Shown piece after piece: positions 44,185-51,341 of a DNA stretch of 64,000 nt. Under the pieces are notes generated by a model. That model saw only the letters and a list, made by a program, of their open reading frames with translations. It was not told where the DNA came from and did no database searches. A program made the position numbers and the translations under genes. Each line of letters opens with the position of its first letter. Positions within the stretch are counted from its first letter, which is position 1. The stretch comes from Gimesia aquarii (GTDB taxonomy: Bacteria > Planctomycetota > Planctomycetia > Planctomycetales > Planctomycetaceae). The DNA lies in contig NZ_CP037920.1 of assembly GCF_007748195.1 (NCBI RefSeq), forward strand, positions 1,221,536 through 1,285,535, written 5' to 3'.

Positions 44185-44507
44185 GAGTGATTTCCTAAAT
44201 AAGTGAATATGTTTGCCCTCTTTAAGGTACGATTCAGACATAGAAGTGGCAAGCAGAAATTTTTGAGAATTCAAACAAGCGATAGGATTCCATGACCAAA
44301 CATTGATATTTTTTGCAGTAGGCACAGAGGCCGGTCAATCAGAATTGAAATTATTCAAATGTATAGTATTAAGGTCATTCTTATAAAAAAACTACTTCAT
44401 CCGAGAATTCCCATATGGATCAGCCTGGAACCGCTCCACTCATGGATTGTAACCACTACGATCCCCCATGAGGAACAGCGTTTTCTAGTATTTGATCCAC
44501 TGCAGCT
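44185..44507. other. Intergenic region upstream of the DUF1559 gene
   Basis: This 323-bp gap separates the small membrane gene from the DUF1559 start. A 22-codon minus frame with the residues VVLGHEAAVDQILENAVPHG follows the small membrane gene in another frame and may be a decayed fragment; otherwise nothing is recognised. Confidence 0.35.
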
Positions 44508-44825
44508 TCATGACCCAGTACCACTGACGTTTTTTATTGTGACCTGCCCCTTAATATGGAAGGCAGAATAATAGAAAGTAGGGACATAAAGCAGCGTAAT
44601 GACACCCACTGCTAATCCGTAGATCGCGAACCGATTTTTATGCTTGTAATAATCGTATAGTGAGAGAAGAGCGCACGACACCGAGACCAAAAAAGTTGAA
44701 ACACAGTGGAGTCGAGCCAGAAAAATGTAGGTTGGTGCGTCAACTATGGACGGCAACACGAGACAGAAGATGCATAATATTGCAAGAACCAGCCAGCACT
44801 TTGTTACTCTTCTATAACCGGACAA
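44508..44825 (-). CDS. Small four-helix membrane protein
   Basis: The 105-residue protein has about three to four hydrophobic helices (CWLVLAILCIFCLVLPSIVD, FLARLHCVSTFLVSVSCALL, AIYGLAVGVITLLYVPTFYY). No family is recognised. The start is TTG at 44825 with AAAGG 7 bp upstream; an ATG alternative would lose the first helix. It begins 12 bp after the stop of a tail-repeat copy and follows another small membrane gene, so it belongs to the run of minus-strand accessory cassettes. Confidence 0.55.
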   Translation of the reverse strand: MSGYRRVTKCWLVLAILCIFCLVLPSIVDAPTYIFLARLHCVSTFLVSVSCALLSLYDYYKHKNRFAIYGLAVGVITLLYVPTFYYSAFHIKGQVTIKNVSGTGS

Positions 44826-44837
44826 AACAGAGCCTTT

Positions 44838-44909
44838 CTACCCCAACTCAAAGTGCAAATCAATCGTCCGCTTACCCAGCACTGTAGCTACTAGCTTAGC
44901 CTGTTTTGT
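44838..44909 (-). repeat. Tail repeat, copy 3
   Basis: In a frame different from the upstream gene, the residues KQAKLVATVLGKRTIDL are followed by HFELG and a stop. This matches copy 2 over QAKLVATVLGKR. The upstream 93-residue gene ends inside this copy, so the two overlap in different frames. Confidence 0.65.
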
Positions 44910-45177
44910 TCGAATAAAGGTCACGTATTTTTTTTCGGCGACGAGAACTATCAGCCCGGTTGAGAATTAACGTCGTGGAGAACAGCAGCACGCATACAAT
45001 TAGCAACAACCCCTTTAAACTAAGTGCATAATGAGACTGAAGTGCATCCCACAATAAATACAACATACAACCAAGCGATAAGGTAGTTAACACCATCACT
45101 ACACGAAGTCGCCTGAGTTGCTTGTGCAAAATTTGTATTTTAGCATCTGGATCTAGATTATCTGACATAACATTCAC
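44896..45177 (-). CDS. Small two-helix membrane protein
   Basis: The 93-residue protein has a short acidic start, an Arg-rich helix, and two membrane helices (VVMVLTTLSLGCMLYLLWDA, LSLKGLLLIVCVLLFSTTLI) followed by a basic tail. The family is unknown. A GTG start at 45177 overlaps the upstream stop codon by 4 bp (GTGA); an ATG at 45168 is the alternative. Its 3' end runs into tail-repeat copy 3 in another frame, which suggests that its own C terminus was replaced. Confidence 0.55.
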   Translation of the reverse strand: MNVMSDNLDPDAKIQILHKQLRRLRVVMVLTTLSLGCMLYLLWDALQSHYALSLKGLLLIVCVLLFSTTLILNRADSSRRRKKIRDLYSNKTG

Positions 45178-46172
45178 GGTCCTGTTCTGCGGACTTGATT
45201 GTTAATAATGCGTTCCGCTGCTTTAAGATGTTTTTCAAACTTATCCTGGTCACGGTTCTTTTCCGTACGAGCATCCTTTAGCATCGGATAAAGATAGTCT
45301 CTACTTGCCCATAGTAAATGTTGCAAATGAGGGTAGTCAGAGCTTGAAAATGCTTCCAGATTTCTGATGTCAGAGTCTATTTCAGTGTGGACTTTTTTCT
45401 CGAAGCGAGCCCATTCCGTGTCACCCGCTTTCTTTTCTTGTAGAACAAGAAACTGTTTATGTATTGCCTTCATCTTTTTTAGTTCCTTGTGACCTAGCAT
45501 AACCTTTAATCGAATATACTTAACCCCCGGTCCTAATCGCTTAAGATTATCCCGCAAGTCATGATCTTCCCCAAGCACAATTACAACAACCCCGCTACCC
45601 TTCAAAAGGTTCCTTACAATTGCATCTTCACGCCTCTCGTCGGCTTCTTTGTCAAAGACAATTTTTCCATCATCCCGTACTGGATTAGCCGCTTCCATTG
45701 CTTCTAAATCCTCAGCGGGCAGCAATGTTTCAAGCTCTCCATTCACAACCAACTGACCAGCTGCACCAAGTTCAAGTAAATCGAGTCTGTTCTGTGCTGC
45801 TACCAATTTGTCGAAGCTACTTTCAGGCGGTGTCTTGTACTTTTCATAATTCTTAAGTGTTTCTATAAAACGCATTGTGCCTTTATAGTTCTTCTCAGTC
45901 AGCCCCTCGATATAGACTGATTTCAACTTGCGTCTTTTGATTAAGCGTCTGAGCAGCTTTACCTGCTCTTTCTGAAGCGATCCCCCTCTTTTCAGGAATT
46001 CAAAGTACTGCTTGTCAATTTGCTCCTGGGTAATCGTGCTGTCCTGGTCTTTTAAGTCAGCTGCGAAGACTTCAGGTGTGACGTAATGATAATTCAGAAT
46101 GTGGATTATCGTTGTGGGTTCTGCGTATAGAGGAGCAGGAAGTAGTGCGAATAGAATTAGTAATCGACTCAT
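45174..46172 (-). CDS. Secreted protein, possibly TraB/ChaN-like
   Basis: The 332-residue protein has a short signal peptide (RLLILFALLPAPLYA). The N terminus TIIHILNYHYVT and the later VVIVLGEDHDLRDNLKR resemble the paired strand-histidine motifs of the TraB/ChaN/GumN fold, which can act as metalloprotease-like or haem-binding domains. The match is weak and the name is tentative. The C-terminal half is helical and highly charged. It is coupled by a 4-bp overlap to the small membrane gene downstream. Confidence 0.45.
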   Translation of the reverse strand: MSRLLILFALLPAPLYAEPTTIIHILNYHYVTPEVFAADLKDQDSTITQEQIDKQYFEFLKRGGSLQKEQVKLLRRLIKRRKLKSVYIEGLTEKNYKGTMRFIETLKNYEKYKTPPESSFDKLVAAQNRLDLLELGAAGQLVVNGELETLLPAEDLEAMEAANPVRDDGKIVFDKEADERREDAIVRNLLKGSGVVVIVLGEDHDLRDNLKRLGPGVKYIRLKVMLGHKELKKMKAIHKQFLVLQEKKAGDTEWARFEKKVHTEIDSDIRNLEAFSSSDYPHLQHLLWASRDYLYPMLKDARTEKNRDQDKFEKHLKAAERIINNQVRRTGP

Positions 46173-46189
46173 TTTGTATTCCTTCTGCG

Positions 46190-46206
46190 GTATACATCCC
46201 AGTTGG
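46190..46206. repeat. Junction repeat, copy A
   Basis: GTATACATCCCAGTTGG lies between the 132-residue-frame gene and the gene at 45174. It matches 50043-50059 with one mismatch. Confidence 0.6.
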
Positions 46207-46214
46207 TCGACGAA

Positions 46215-46592
46215 CTAAAATTCGCCGTGAAATTGAAAATGTTGTATTTCTTGATGTGAACTGATGTAGTCAATTAACCCATCGACTACACTCAGAAATG
46301 GATCACTCATTTTATTCGCTGGATTTTTAACCAACTTGCGTCTGCACTGCTTGAGTTTCTTGAACTCCTCCCATGTGAGGATTAAGGCATCCCCGATAAT
46401 ATCTACATTTTGTTGCGGATGCTTGACATCAATCAGCTCGAATGAATCATCATCCGGTGAAACTGAACTGACCAGATAATACTTTCCAATACCAAAAGAG
46501 GCATGGATTTCCTGGAGTACTGATGGTGCGTAGTTACACATCACATGTTCGAAACAACCATCTTGTGTGTAGCAGTAAATAGCTCTACTCAT
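46215..46592 (-). CDS. Hypothetical 125-residue protein
   Basis: From the ATG at 46592 (GGGAG 7 bp upstream) a soluble protein is encoded with no recognised domain. It begins SRAIYCYTQDGCFEHVMCNY, has a beta-rich first half and a helical, Lys-rich middle (TWEEFKKLKQCRRKL). Upstream frame to 46613 would need a TTG start. It is flanked by junction repeats on both sides (46190 and 46638), supporting the idea of a mobile or shuffled cassette. Confidence 0.5.
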   Translation of the reverse strand: MSRAIYCYTQDGCFEHVMCNYAPSVLQEIHASFGIGKYYLVSSVSPDDDSFELIDVKHPQQNVDIIGDALILTWEEFKKLKQCRRKLVKNPANKMSDPFLSVVDGLIDYISSHQEIQHFQFHGEF

Positions 46593-46637
46593 CGCCGAAC
46601 TCCCGCTCGCCAATAAAAACTACAGGCAATAGACTTG

Positions 46638-46650
46638 CCAGTTGGGTTCA
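46638..46650. repeat. Junction repeat, copy B
   Basis: CCAGTTGGGTTCA, identical to 50053-50065, sits just past the stop of the small membrane gene at 46652. The preceding ATAGACTTGC is shared with the remnant at about 47409. Confidence 0.55.
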
Positions 46651-46651
46651 G

Positions 46652-46861
46652 TCATCCGAAAATTAGCCAATAAACAAAAACAAAGATAGCCACTAATGTA
46701 AATGAGACAACAAATCTTACCCAGAGTTTTTCGGTCTTCAGAAGTGTAAGATATGTACGTGCTACCGTATTTAGCGAAGCTTTGCCTGCACGTTCAATTA
46801 TTAAACCTAATGCTATACACATCAAAAAAGCAAGAAACCCAAACACCCAGAAGTTAATCAC
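46652..46861 (-). CDS. Small membrane protein with shared start leader
   Basis: Starting at GTG 46861, the 69-residue protein has two membrane helices (FGFLAFLMCIALGLIIERAG, FVVSFTLVAIFVFVYWLIFG) joined by a basic loop. The upstream in-frame extension to 47032 overlaps the previous gene and is rejected. The start lies in the leader GGTGGAGTGGTGTC-GTG-ATTAAC, which is also present before the genes at 46894 and 47433. The family is unknown. Confidence 0.55.
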   Translation of the reverse strand: MINFWVFGFLAFLMCIALGLIIERAGKASLNTVARTYLTLLKTEKLWVRFVVSFTLVAIFVFVYWLIFG

Positions 46862-47000
46862 GACACCACTCCACCAAACTTCGTAAAAACCATCTATTCG
46901 TCTTTTGGCTTTCTCCAAGTGATACACGACTTGTACTTTTCTGGGAGTGCACAACGGGTAAGCCATAAATAAATTGCCGCAAATAATGAGACAGAGAGAC
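46862..47000. repeat. Direct repeat R1 (about 140 bp)
   Basis: Roughly two-thirds identical by eye to 47622-47760. It covers the shared start leader and the 3' end of the gene at 46894, encoding the related C-terminal residues PEKYKSCITWRKPKDE. Confidence 0.65.
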
Positions 47001-47334
47001 ATGACCCAATTTGATATGTCACCCTTTGCCAAGTATGTAAATCAATATCTGATCTTAACGGAGCGATTTCAGCAAATATATAGTCACTCTCTGTTCCACC
47101 TGTTCTCCAGATACTGAAATTTGTTACTCCAATATATTGATTAATGAAGAATGTCGCTATTAATATACAAACCACAAGATCCCCAATTGAAATATTTAAT
47201 TGCCGTTCCTCGTCTTGCCCTTTTTTAAAAGTCGCCTTTTTGTAATGGATTTCACATGCATTAATAAGTATGTAAAAGCCAATCATGAAATTTACAAAAA
47301 GAAACACAGCTCCTAGGGTCCATAAGTTAATCAC
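46894..47334 (-). CDS. Membrane protein, paralogue of the 47654 product
   Basis: The 146-residue protein has about four membrane helices (LGAVFLFVNFMIGFYILI, GDLVVCILIATFFI, ISCLSVSLFAAIYLWL-like) and ends PEKYKSCITWRKPKDE. The start is GTG at 47334 in the same leader as two neighbours. It shares its C terminus and repeat position with the protein at 47654. No family is recognised. Confidence 0.55.
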   Translation of the reverse strand: MINLWTLGAVFLFVNFMIGFYILINACEIHYKKATFKKGQDEERQLNISIGDLVVCILIATFFINQYIGVTNFSIWRTGGTESDYIFAEIAPLRSDIDLHTWQRVTYQIGSCLSVSLFAAIYLWLTRCALPEKYKSCITWRKPKDE

Positions 47335-47432
47335 GACACCACTCCACTAAACTGTATTCGAAGATTGTCAATCATATCTGCTCACCCCAAAACACAGGCT
47401 CCAAGTGATAGACTTGCTAGTTTGCTTGTGAG

Positions 47433-47621
47433 TTAGAAGATGTTTACCGCGTACCAAGTACCACAAATGATAAAGAGGATCAATCCACCATAAATCAAGT
47501 AATTTAACCAGAGTGGCTTTACTGCTTGAAGCATTTCATCAGCTAAACCTGCAAAAATAGTCGCGCCAATATATAGCAAGACAGCAACAGTACCCAATGC
47601 GATATATTGCCAAGTTGTCAC
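47433..47621 (-). CDS. 62-residue two-helix membrane protein
   Basis: Begins TTWQYIALGTVAVLLYIGA after a GTG start at 47621, with a second helix LIYGGLILFIICGTWYAV near the C terminus. The start lies in the shared leader GGTGGAGTGGTGAC-GTG-ACAACT. No family is recognised; its size and topology resemble single-function membrane peptides such as immunity proteins or small transport partners, which is speculation. Confidence 0.5.
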   Translation of the reverse strand: MTTWQYIALGTVAVLLYIGATIFAGLADEMLQAVKPLWLNYLIYGGLILFIICGTWYAVNIF

Positions 47622-47760
47622 GTCACCACTCCACCAATCTTCGTCTTAACCATTTATTCGTCCTCTGGCTTTAACCAAGGTGTGCACAATTTATACTTTT
47701 TGGGTAGCATTCTTCGAATGAGCCACACATACAATACACCAAATAATGAGACCGAAACAC
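47622..47760. repeat. Direct repeat R2 (about 140 bp)
   Basis: Partner of R1 at 46862-47000. It contains the shared start leader and the 3' end of the gene at 47654, whose product ends PKKYKLCTPWLKPEDE. Confidence 0.65.
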
Positions 47761-47914
47761 TTGGTACAATAAAACTAACAAGACCGCCGATGGTTCTTCC
47801 TACAGACCAACCAAACCAATCAACCCAAAATGGGTATTCAAGGATTTTTGTTAAGCCTAAATTATCTGAAAGACCAGGAACTGAAGGACTAAGGAAAGTA
47901 ATTAGCAATGACAT
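47654..47914 (-). CDS. Membrane protein, paralogue of the 46894 product
   Basis: The 86-residue protein starts SLLITFLSPSVPG and has two membrane segments, the second (SVSVSLFGVLYVWLI) aligning with the 46894 protein, and the related C terminus PKKYKLCTPWLKPEDE. The open frame continues upstream without a start codon through LSLGAGVAIVLLN, which aligns with the paralogue's first helix, so this copy has probably lost its N terminus. Its ATG is 2 bp after the stop of tail copy 4. Confidence 0.5.
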   Translation of the reverse strand: MSLLITFLSPSVPGLSDNLGLTKILEYPFWVDWFGWSVGRTIGGLVSFIVPSVSVSLFGVLYVWLIRRMLPKKYKLCTPWLKPEDE

Positions 47915-47916
47915 GT

Positions 47917-48162
47917 TTAACAGAACAATTGCAACACCGGCTCCAAGTGATAGCCCATCATAACTTGATAATAATGTGACGCAGGCTCTAATAGCAAATC
48001 AATGTATAGATTCTCGTTCTGATCACGTACGACAACGCCACGTATCCCTTCTGGCACCTGATACCAAACAACGCGCTCTATTGCGAATGTTGCGAGCGCT
48101 TCAGCCGGTTCTGCAGTGGGGGCTTTGGTGGTGGATAGAATCTTGTGGACTGGTGAATCTGA
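47917..48162 (-). pseudogene. Tail repeat copy 4, N-terminally truncated ORF
   Basis: After a TAG at 48163-48165 an 81-codon frame with no early start codon reads SDSPVHKILSTTKAPTAEPA then EALATFAIERVVWYQVPEGI and continues with VVVRDQNENLYIDLLLEPAS. The first 20 or so residues match copy 2 (SDSPVHKFLATAKDPTTE). The rest differs, so copy 4 preserves a longer, different ending. It stops 2 bp before the next gene's ATG. Confidence 0.5.
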
Positions 48163-48210
48163 CTAAATGTTCTAACAATTCGCTCAGCGAAAATCGATTT
48201 CCATTTGGAG

Positions 48211-49728
48211 CTAGTCGGTAAACACTTCGATGCCAAGTTGTTTTGCATCTCGTTTGGCTTGGCGACGATCAATCTTATACTTTCGGGGAGCATTAATTTC
48301 TAGCTCAGTGCGATTAACGGAGAATTGGCAGTTTATTGCCTGTTGATGGACCCATTTCAATGCACGCTCGATACCCTCCGGATAACCTCGGAACGTTTTT
48401 TCGACCTCATCGCCACCACGAAACTTTCCCCAAGCCGCGGTGATACCCGCGGCGAGCGTTTCCTTCTTGCCGCTTCGACTGGTGAACTCCTGCGGAGGAT
48501 GAATACAGATAGCACCAAGGAACAAAGCTCCCTTTCGGTCAAATAGAAATGCAAGCGTCCACGAATCGGCCATTTCCAGCTGATTGACAAAACCACCCAA
48601 CAACTTCTTATCAATTTGAAACTTCTTGGTAACAGCAGAACTCTTGTTCGCTTTTTTGCTAGACGACTTCGCGTCAACGGGTTCCATGTCAGTCAGTTCA
48701 AGCACTGCGGCAGCTTGGAGGCCAGGTTTCAGTTCTAATGGATTCTTTCGTGATTCTTTAATGATTTCAACGAAGACATGGTCGCCAGCCACCCTCGTAT
48801 GAGCAAGATTATCCACTTTTCGTTTCAGTCGATCAATGCCAGGCCAAGTCTTTGGGTCAAATCCTTTTTCTGGTGCAATGATCACGTGCAAACTCTGCCG
48901 GGTCTTGCCTTCACCAATTGTCAAAACCGTAACTCGGCCTTCTTCGAAACCAAAACGTTTTCGATCCTTTGGTTTCATCATGATTTGCAGCATGCCAATT
49001 GAATCGACGTAGTTGATGGTCGTCTCGCAATGCCCTTGTTTCACCTTGAAACTTGGCTTCTGATCAGGAGGATCTGGCACGCCATGGATTCTCCGCTTCA
49101 GCTTTGCTAAATCCTGTTCAGGCGGATGAATGGGAACCGTCGTCGCCGTCGGCCGAAACGGGTGCTGCAACAACTCTGACTTCGTCATATAGATGGCCAG
49201 ATCGGGAATCTCCATTTTCTCGCCACCGGGAAACGCAGAATCAAAAACACGTGTGAACACCGAAAGTTTGTAAAACCCTGGCAAAAATCTGAGGCACTCT
49301 GTCTCGCCAAGCTCACCGCGCGCAAAAATCGTTTCGTCGTACGCGACACAAAGCTTTCCACTTGGCAGCGACACAACAGCTTCGATGGGGTCATACCAAA
49401 AGCCGTCCTTTGGAGGCTTCTTTCGCAAAGATCGACAGGTGACAAAATCGACGCCCGGTACTCCGTCCGAGTCAACAATTTCGGGTTCGTGATCAATACC
49501 CACTAACCAACCTTTTGATGCAAGCGTCGTCAACTGCTTTTTGCTTGTATGTTGATTTGGATCTCTAAGAAACTTTTCGATATGCTCACCGTGAGGTTGA
49601 AGCATCTCAAAATAGGATTCATCAAAAAGCCAAGTTTTGATTCCTGGCTCCATCGAGCGGATACTCTTCGCTTTCGGGTCGACTGCCGCAATCCGGATCT
49701 TCTGTTGTTTGGGGGTTAGGTTTTTCAT
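48211..49728 (-). CDS. Hypothetical 505-residue protein
   Basis: A large soluble protein with no signal peptide and no domain I recognise. The sequence is clearly coding: compositionally even, with globular segments such as GIKTWLFDESYFEMLQPHGE, VTVLTIGEGKTRQSLHVIIA and a Lys/Arg-rich C terminus. A Ser/Lys-rich linker near residue 360 (AKSSSKKANKSS) separates two parts. The ATG at 49728 is followed by MKNLTPKQQKIR. It is the largest gene of the accessory run, with a small membrane gene 19 bp upstream, so it could be an effector or enzyme of that unit; this is speculation. Confidence 0.6.
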   Translation of the reverse strand: MKNLTPKQQKIRIAAVDPKAKSIRSMEPGIKTWLFDESYFEMLQPHGEHIEKFLRDPNQHTSKKQLTTLASKGWLVGIDHEPEIVDSDGVPGVDFVTCRSLRKKPPKDGFWYDPIEAVVSLPSGKLCVAYDETIFARGELGETECLRFLPGFYKLSVFTRVFDSAFPGGEKMEIPDLAIYMTKSELLQHPFRPTATTVPIHPPEQDLAKLKRRIHGVPDPPDQKPSFKVKQGHCETTINYVDSIGMLQIMMKPKDRKRFGFEEGRVTVLTIGEGKTRQSLHVIIAPEKGFDPKTWPGIDRLKRKVDNLAHTRVAGDHVFVEIIKESRKNPLELKPGLQAAAVLELTDMEPVDAKSSSKKANKSSAVTKKFQIDKKLLGGFVNQLEMADSWTLAFLFDRKGALFLGAICIHPPQEFTSRSGKKETLAAGITAAWGKFRGGDEVEKTFRGYPEGIERALKWVHQQAINCQFSVNRTELEINAPRKYKIDRRQAKRDAKQLGIEVFTD

Positions 49729-49747
49729 TATTGGTCTCGCCTAGAAT

Positions 49748-49969
49748 TCATATGTGAGGAAAGCCATCTATGATCACATAAAGCAATGGTGAGATGCCGA
49801 CCGCAAACCAAAAAAGACCTAACATAAAATATATAACACGCGCAAAACCTCGCCCATAGAGAATTATAAAAATTGATGTTGCTGGGCTCTTCATAATGAA
49901 ATCCCATTTCAGGCAAGCACACAGCATGAGGTGTATTCCAATACAACAAAATATAAGTGTAAATTGCAT
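49748..49969 (-). CDS. 73-residue membrane protein
   Basis: Two to three hydrophobic helices (TLIFCCIGIHLMLCACL, ILYGRGFARVIYFMLGLFWF, AVGISPLLYVIID) make this frame more credible than the overlapping 84-codon frame 49728-49982. The ATG at 49969 has only a weak GAAGA upstream. The gene ends 19 bp before the 505-residue gene. The family is unknown. Confidence 0.5.
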   Translation of the reverse strand: MQFTLIFCCIGIHLMLCACLKWDFIMKSPATSIFIILYGRGFARVIYFMLGLFWFAVGISPLLYVIIDGFPHI

Positions 49970-50042
49970 TTATCGTCTTCACTACTGTGATTTAAATTTG
50001 TGCTTCGATTGCCATTGATTCATGATACCAACCAATAAAAAA

Positions 50043-50065
50043 GTATACGTCCCAGTTGGGTTCAA
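50043..50065. repeat. Junction repeat, copy E
   Basis: GTATACGTCCCAGTTGG followed by GTTCA joins the features of copies A (46190) and B (46638): it matches A over 17 bp with one mismatch and B over 13 bp exactly. Confidence 0.6.
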
Positions 50066-50155
50066 TGGTGCTCGTAGGCGAGATACTAGGAACCATAAAT
50101 GTCATTACTATAGCGCATCACATTTTAGTATATCGTGACTCAATCTAACATACTC

Positions 50156-50202
50156 GGTCCAGATGGTCTTGGAGACGCTACAGTAAACCTGGACACAGGC
50201 TA
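50156..50202 (+). repeat. Dispersed 47-bp structured repeat, copy 1
   Basis: Forty of 47 positions match 62151-62197. Two small hairpins are preserved: GTC-N5-GAC and CCTG-GASA-CAGG (S = C or G). No gene contains either copy. Confidence 0.7.
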
Positions 50203-50562
50203 GTATAATTGTGCAAGGATTATTAATAAGTAGTTAGTCAAAGAGAAGCCGATGTTATTGTTGAGTCTTCAATTAATGATTGTGATTCATACGTTGAACA
50301 AGATTCATCGATAGAAATAATCTCAATAGAAAAAGCTTTCATTATAAATACAGCGTATCCATGCCTGACTTCACTCGAAAACTGAAAATCTTTAGTTGCG
50401 TGCTCTTGCCTGGGGTCTGATACTGGAAAGCGGTTTCCGGTTTGGTTAGAGGGGCGGATGCGTCTATGGTTTCGATGGGGGAAGCAGCGATGAGTTCGGC
50501 GTTCTCGCATAAATGAGTGGTCGCCACACCCATTCAGAATATGCGGACTTCAAAACGATGCC

Positions 50563-50577
50563 TGACCCCTTTTTGTT
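50563..50577. repeat. TGACCCCTT motif, left copy
   Basis: TGACCCCTTTTTGTT matches TGACCCCTTATTCTT at 51306-51320 with two mismatches. The pair brackets the 205-residue gene in the same orientation. Confidence 0.45.
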
Positions 50578-50584
50578 CGGCTTG

Positions 50585-51202
50585 TTATTTCTTACTGACG
50601 TTCGAATCCTCTTCAATAATACCTGAAAACTGGAGTTGAATTGCTTTTTTCGTGATCGCGATATTCTTTTTGACGAGTGCATCCCGCTCTTGTGACACAT
50701 TCTCAATCTCGATTCCTTCCAAAGGGCGAACTGTATAGTCTTTCTTTGTCTCATCCTTGTACTGTTTCATTACTCTCAAAGCTTTGTGTAATGCTTTTCT
50801 CTGCGCTTCTGCTTGTTGGATTTCACTCTCTATCGCATCTCCAAATACTGCCCTCATACGTGCAAGCTGTAGATTATACGAATTCACAAACTCTTCTTCA
50901 TAAGAATGATAATCAGCTGGTCTTGCGTGTTCGGCTACTACATTAACATGTTTTGTGTATGCATCGCTCTTAACGATAAAGTCGTCGAGAATACCAACAC
51001 GTTGTTCGAACATCTTGCCTTTGATTTGATTACCAAGTTCGAGCTCTAACTGTTTTATAGAATCTTGCAACTCATGTGGTTTAAAAATATAGAGGGTAGC
51101 CAGTGCGATGAAACTCCAGAAAACCACAGAGCGAAGAGACTCCCATTTAAACTTGTGATTGAAAACGCGAATATCTTCATCGGCTCTTTCTTTCTCCGAC
51201 AT
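50585..51202 (-). CDS. Single-helix membrane protein of unknown function
   Basis: From the ATG at 51202 (AGGAG 8 bp upstream) the 205-residue protein has a charged N terminus, one membrane helix (SLRSVVFWSFIALATLYIF), and a long, charged helical C-terminal part with probable coiled coil (AEAQRKALHKALRVMKQYKD). No family is recognised. It is bracketed by TGACCCCTT motifs, which may mark insertion of the unit. The frame is open to 51229. Confidence 0.6.
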   Translation of the reverse strand: MSEKERADEDIRVFNHKFKWESLRSVVFWSFIALATLYIFKPHELQDSIKQLELELGNQIKGKMFEQRVGILDDFIVKSDAYTKHVNVVAEHARPADYHSYEEEFVNSYNLQLARMRAVFGDAIESEIQQAEAQRKALHKALRVMKQYKDETKKDYTVRPLEGIEIENVSQERDALVKKNIAITKKAIQLQFSGIIEEDSNVSKK

Positions 51203-51305
51203 GTTTCTTACTCCTGGTGATTGAAGCAAAGTGATAAGCTTAAACTGGTATTTAACGTATCAAGATTCGATTTTTCCAGGTCTGGCCTTTTCTCCATGTC
51301 ATACT

Positions 51306-51320
51306 TGACCCCTTATTCTT
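51306..51320. repeat. TGACCCCTT motif, right copy
   Basis: Right-hand partner of 50563-50577, located upstream of the 205-residue gene. Confidence 0.45.
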
Positions 51321-51341
51321 TACAAGAGACATGAAAGAGGA

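Larger units (their letters stand above)
49970..50584. other. Gene-poor stretch with repeats
   Basis: This 615-bp stretch contains junction repeat copy E (50043-50065) and the dispersed 47-bp repeat (50156-50202). A 63-codon minus frame at 50342-50533 (residues AASPIETIDASAPLTKPETA) might be a fragment of a lost gene. TGACCCCTT at 50563 is repeated at 51306. Confidence 0.4.

Noticed and set aside
46862-47032. N-terminal extension of the 46652 gene
   Set aside because: It would overlap the 46894 gene in another frame; the shared GTG leader gives a better start.
47976-48221. 81-codon plus-strand frame
   Set aside because: It is the shadow of tail copy 4, whose residues match copy 2.
49728-49982. 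84-codon minus frame
   Set aside because: The overlapping frame 49748-49969 is far more hydrophobic and gene-like; this one looks like its shadow.
50342-50533. 63-codon minus frame as a gene
   Set aside because: Possible fragment only: no family, weak start, in a repeat-rich gap.
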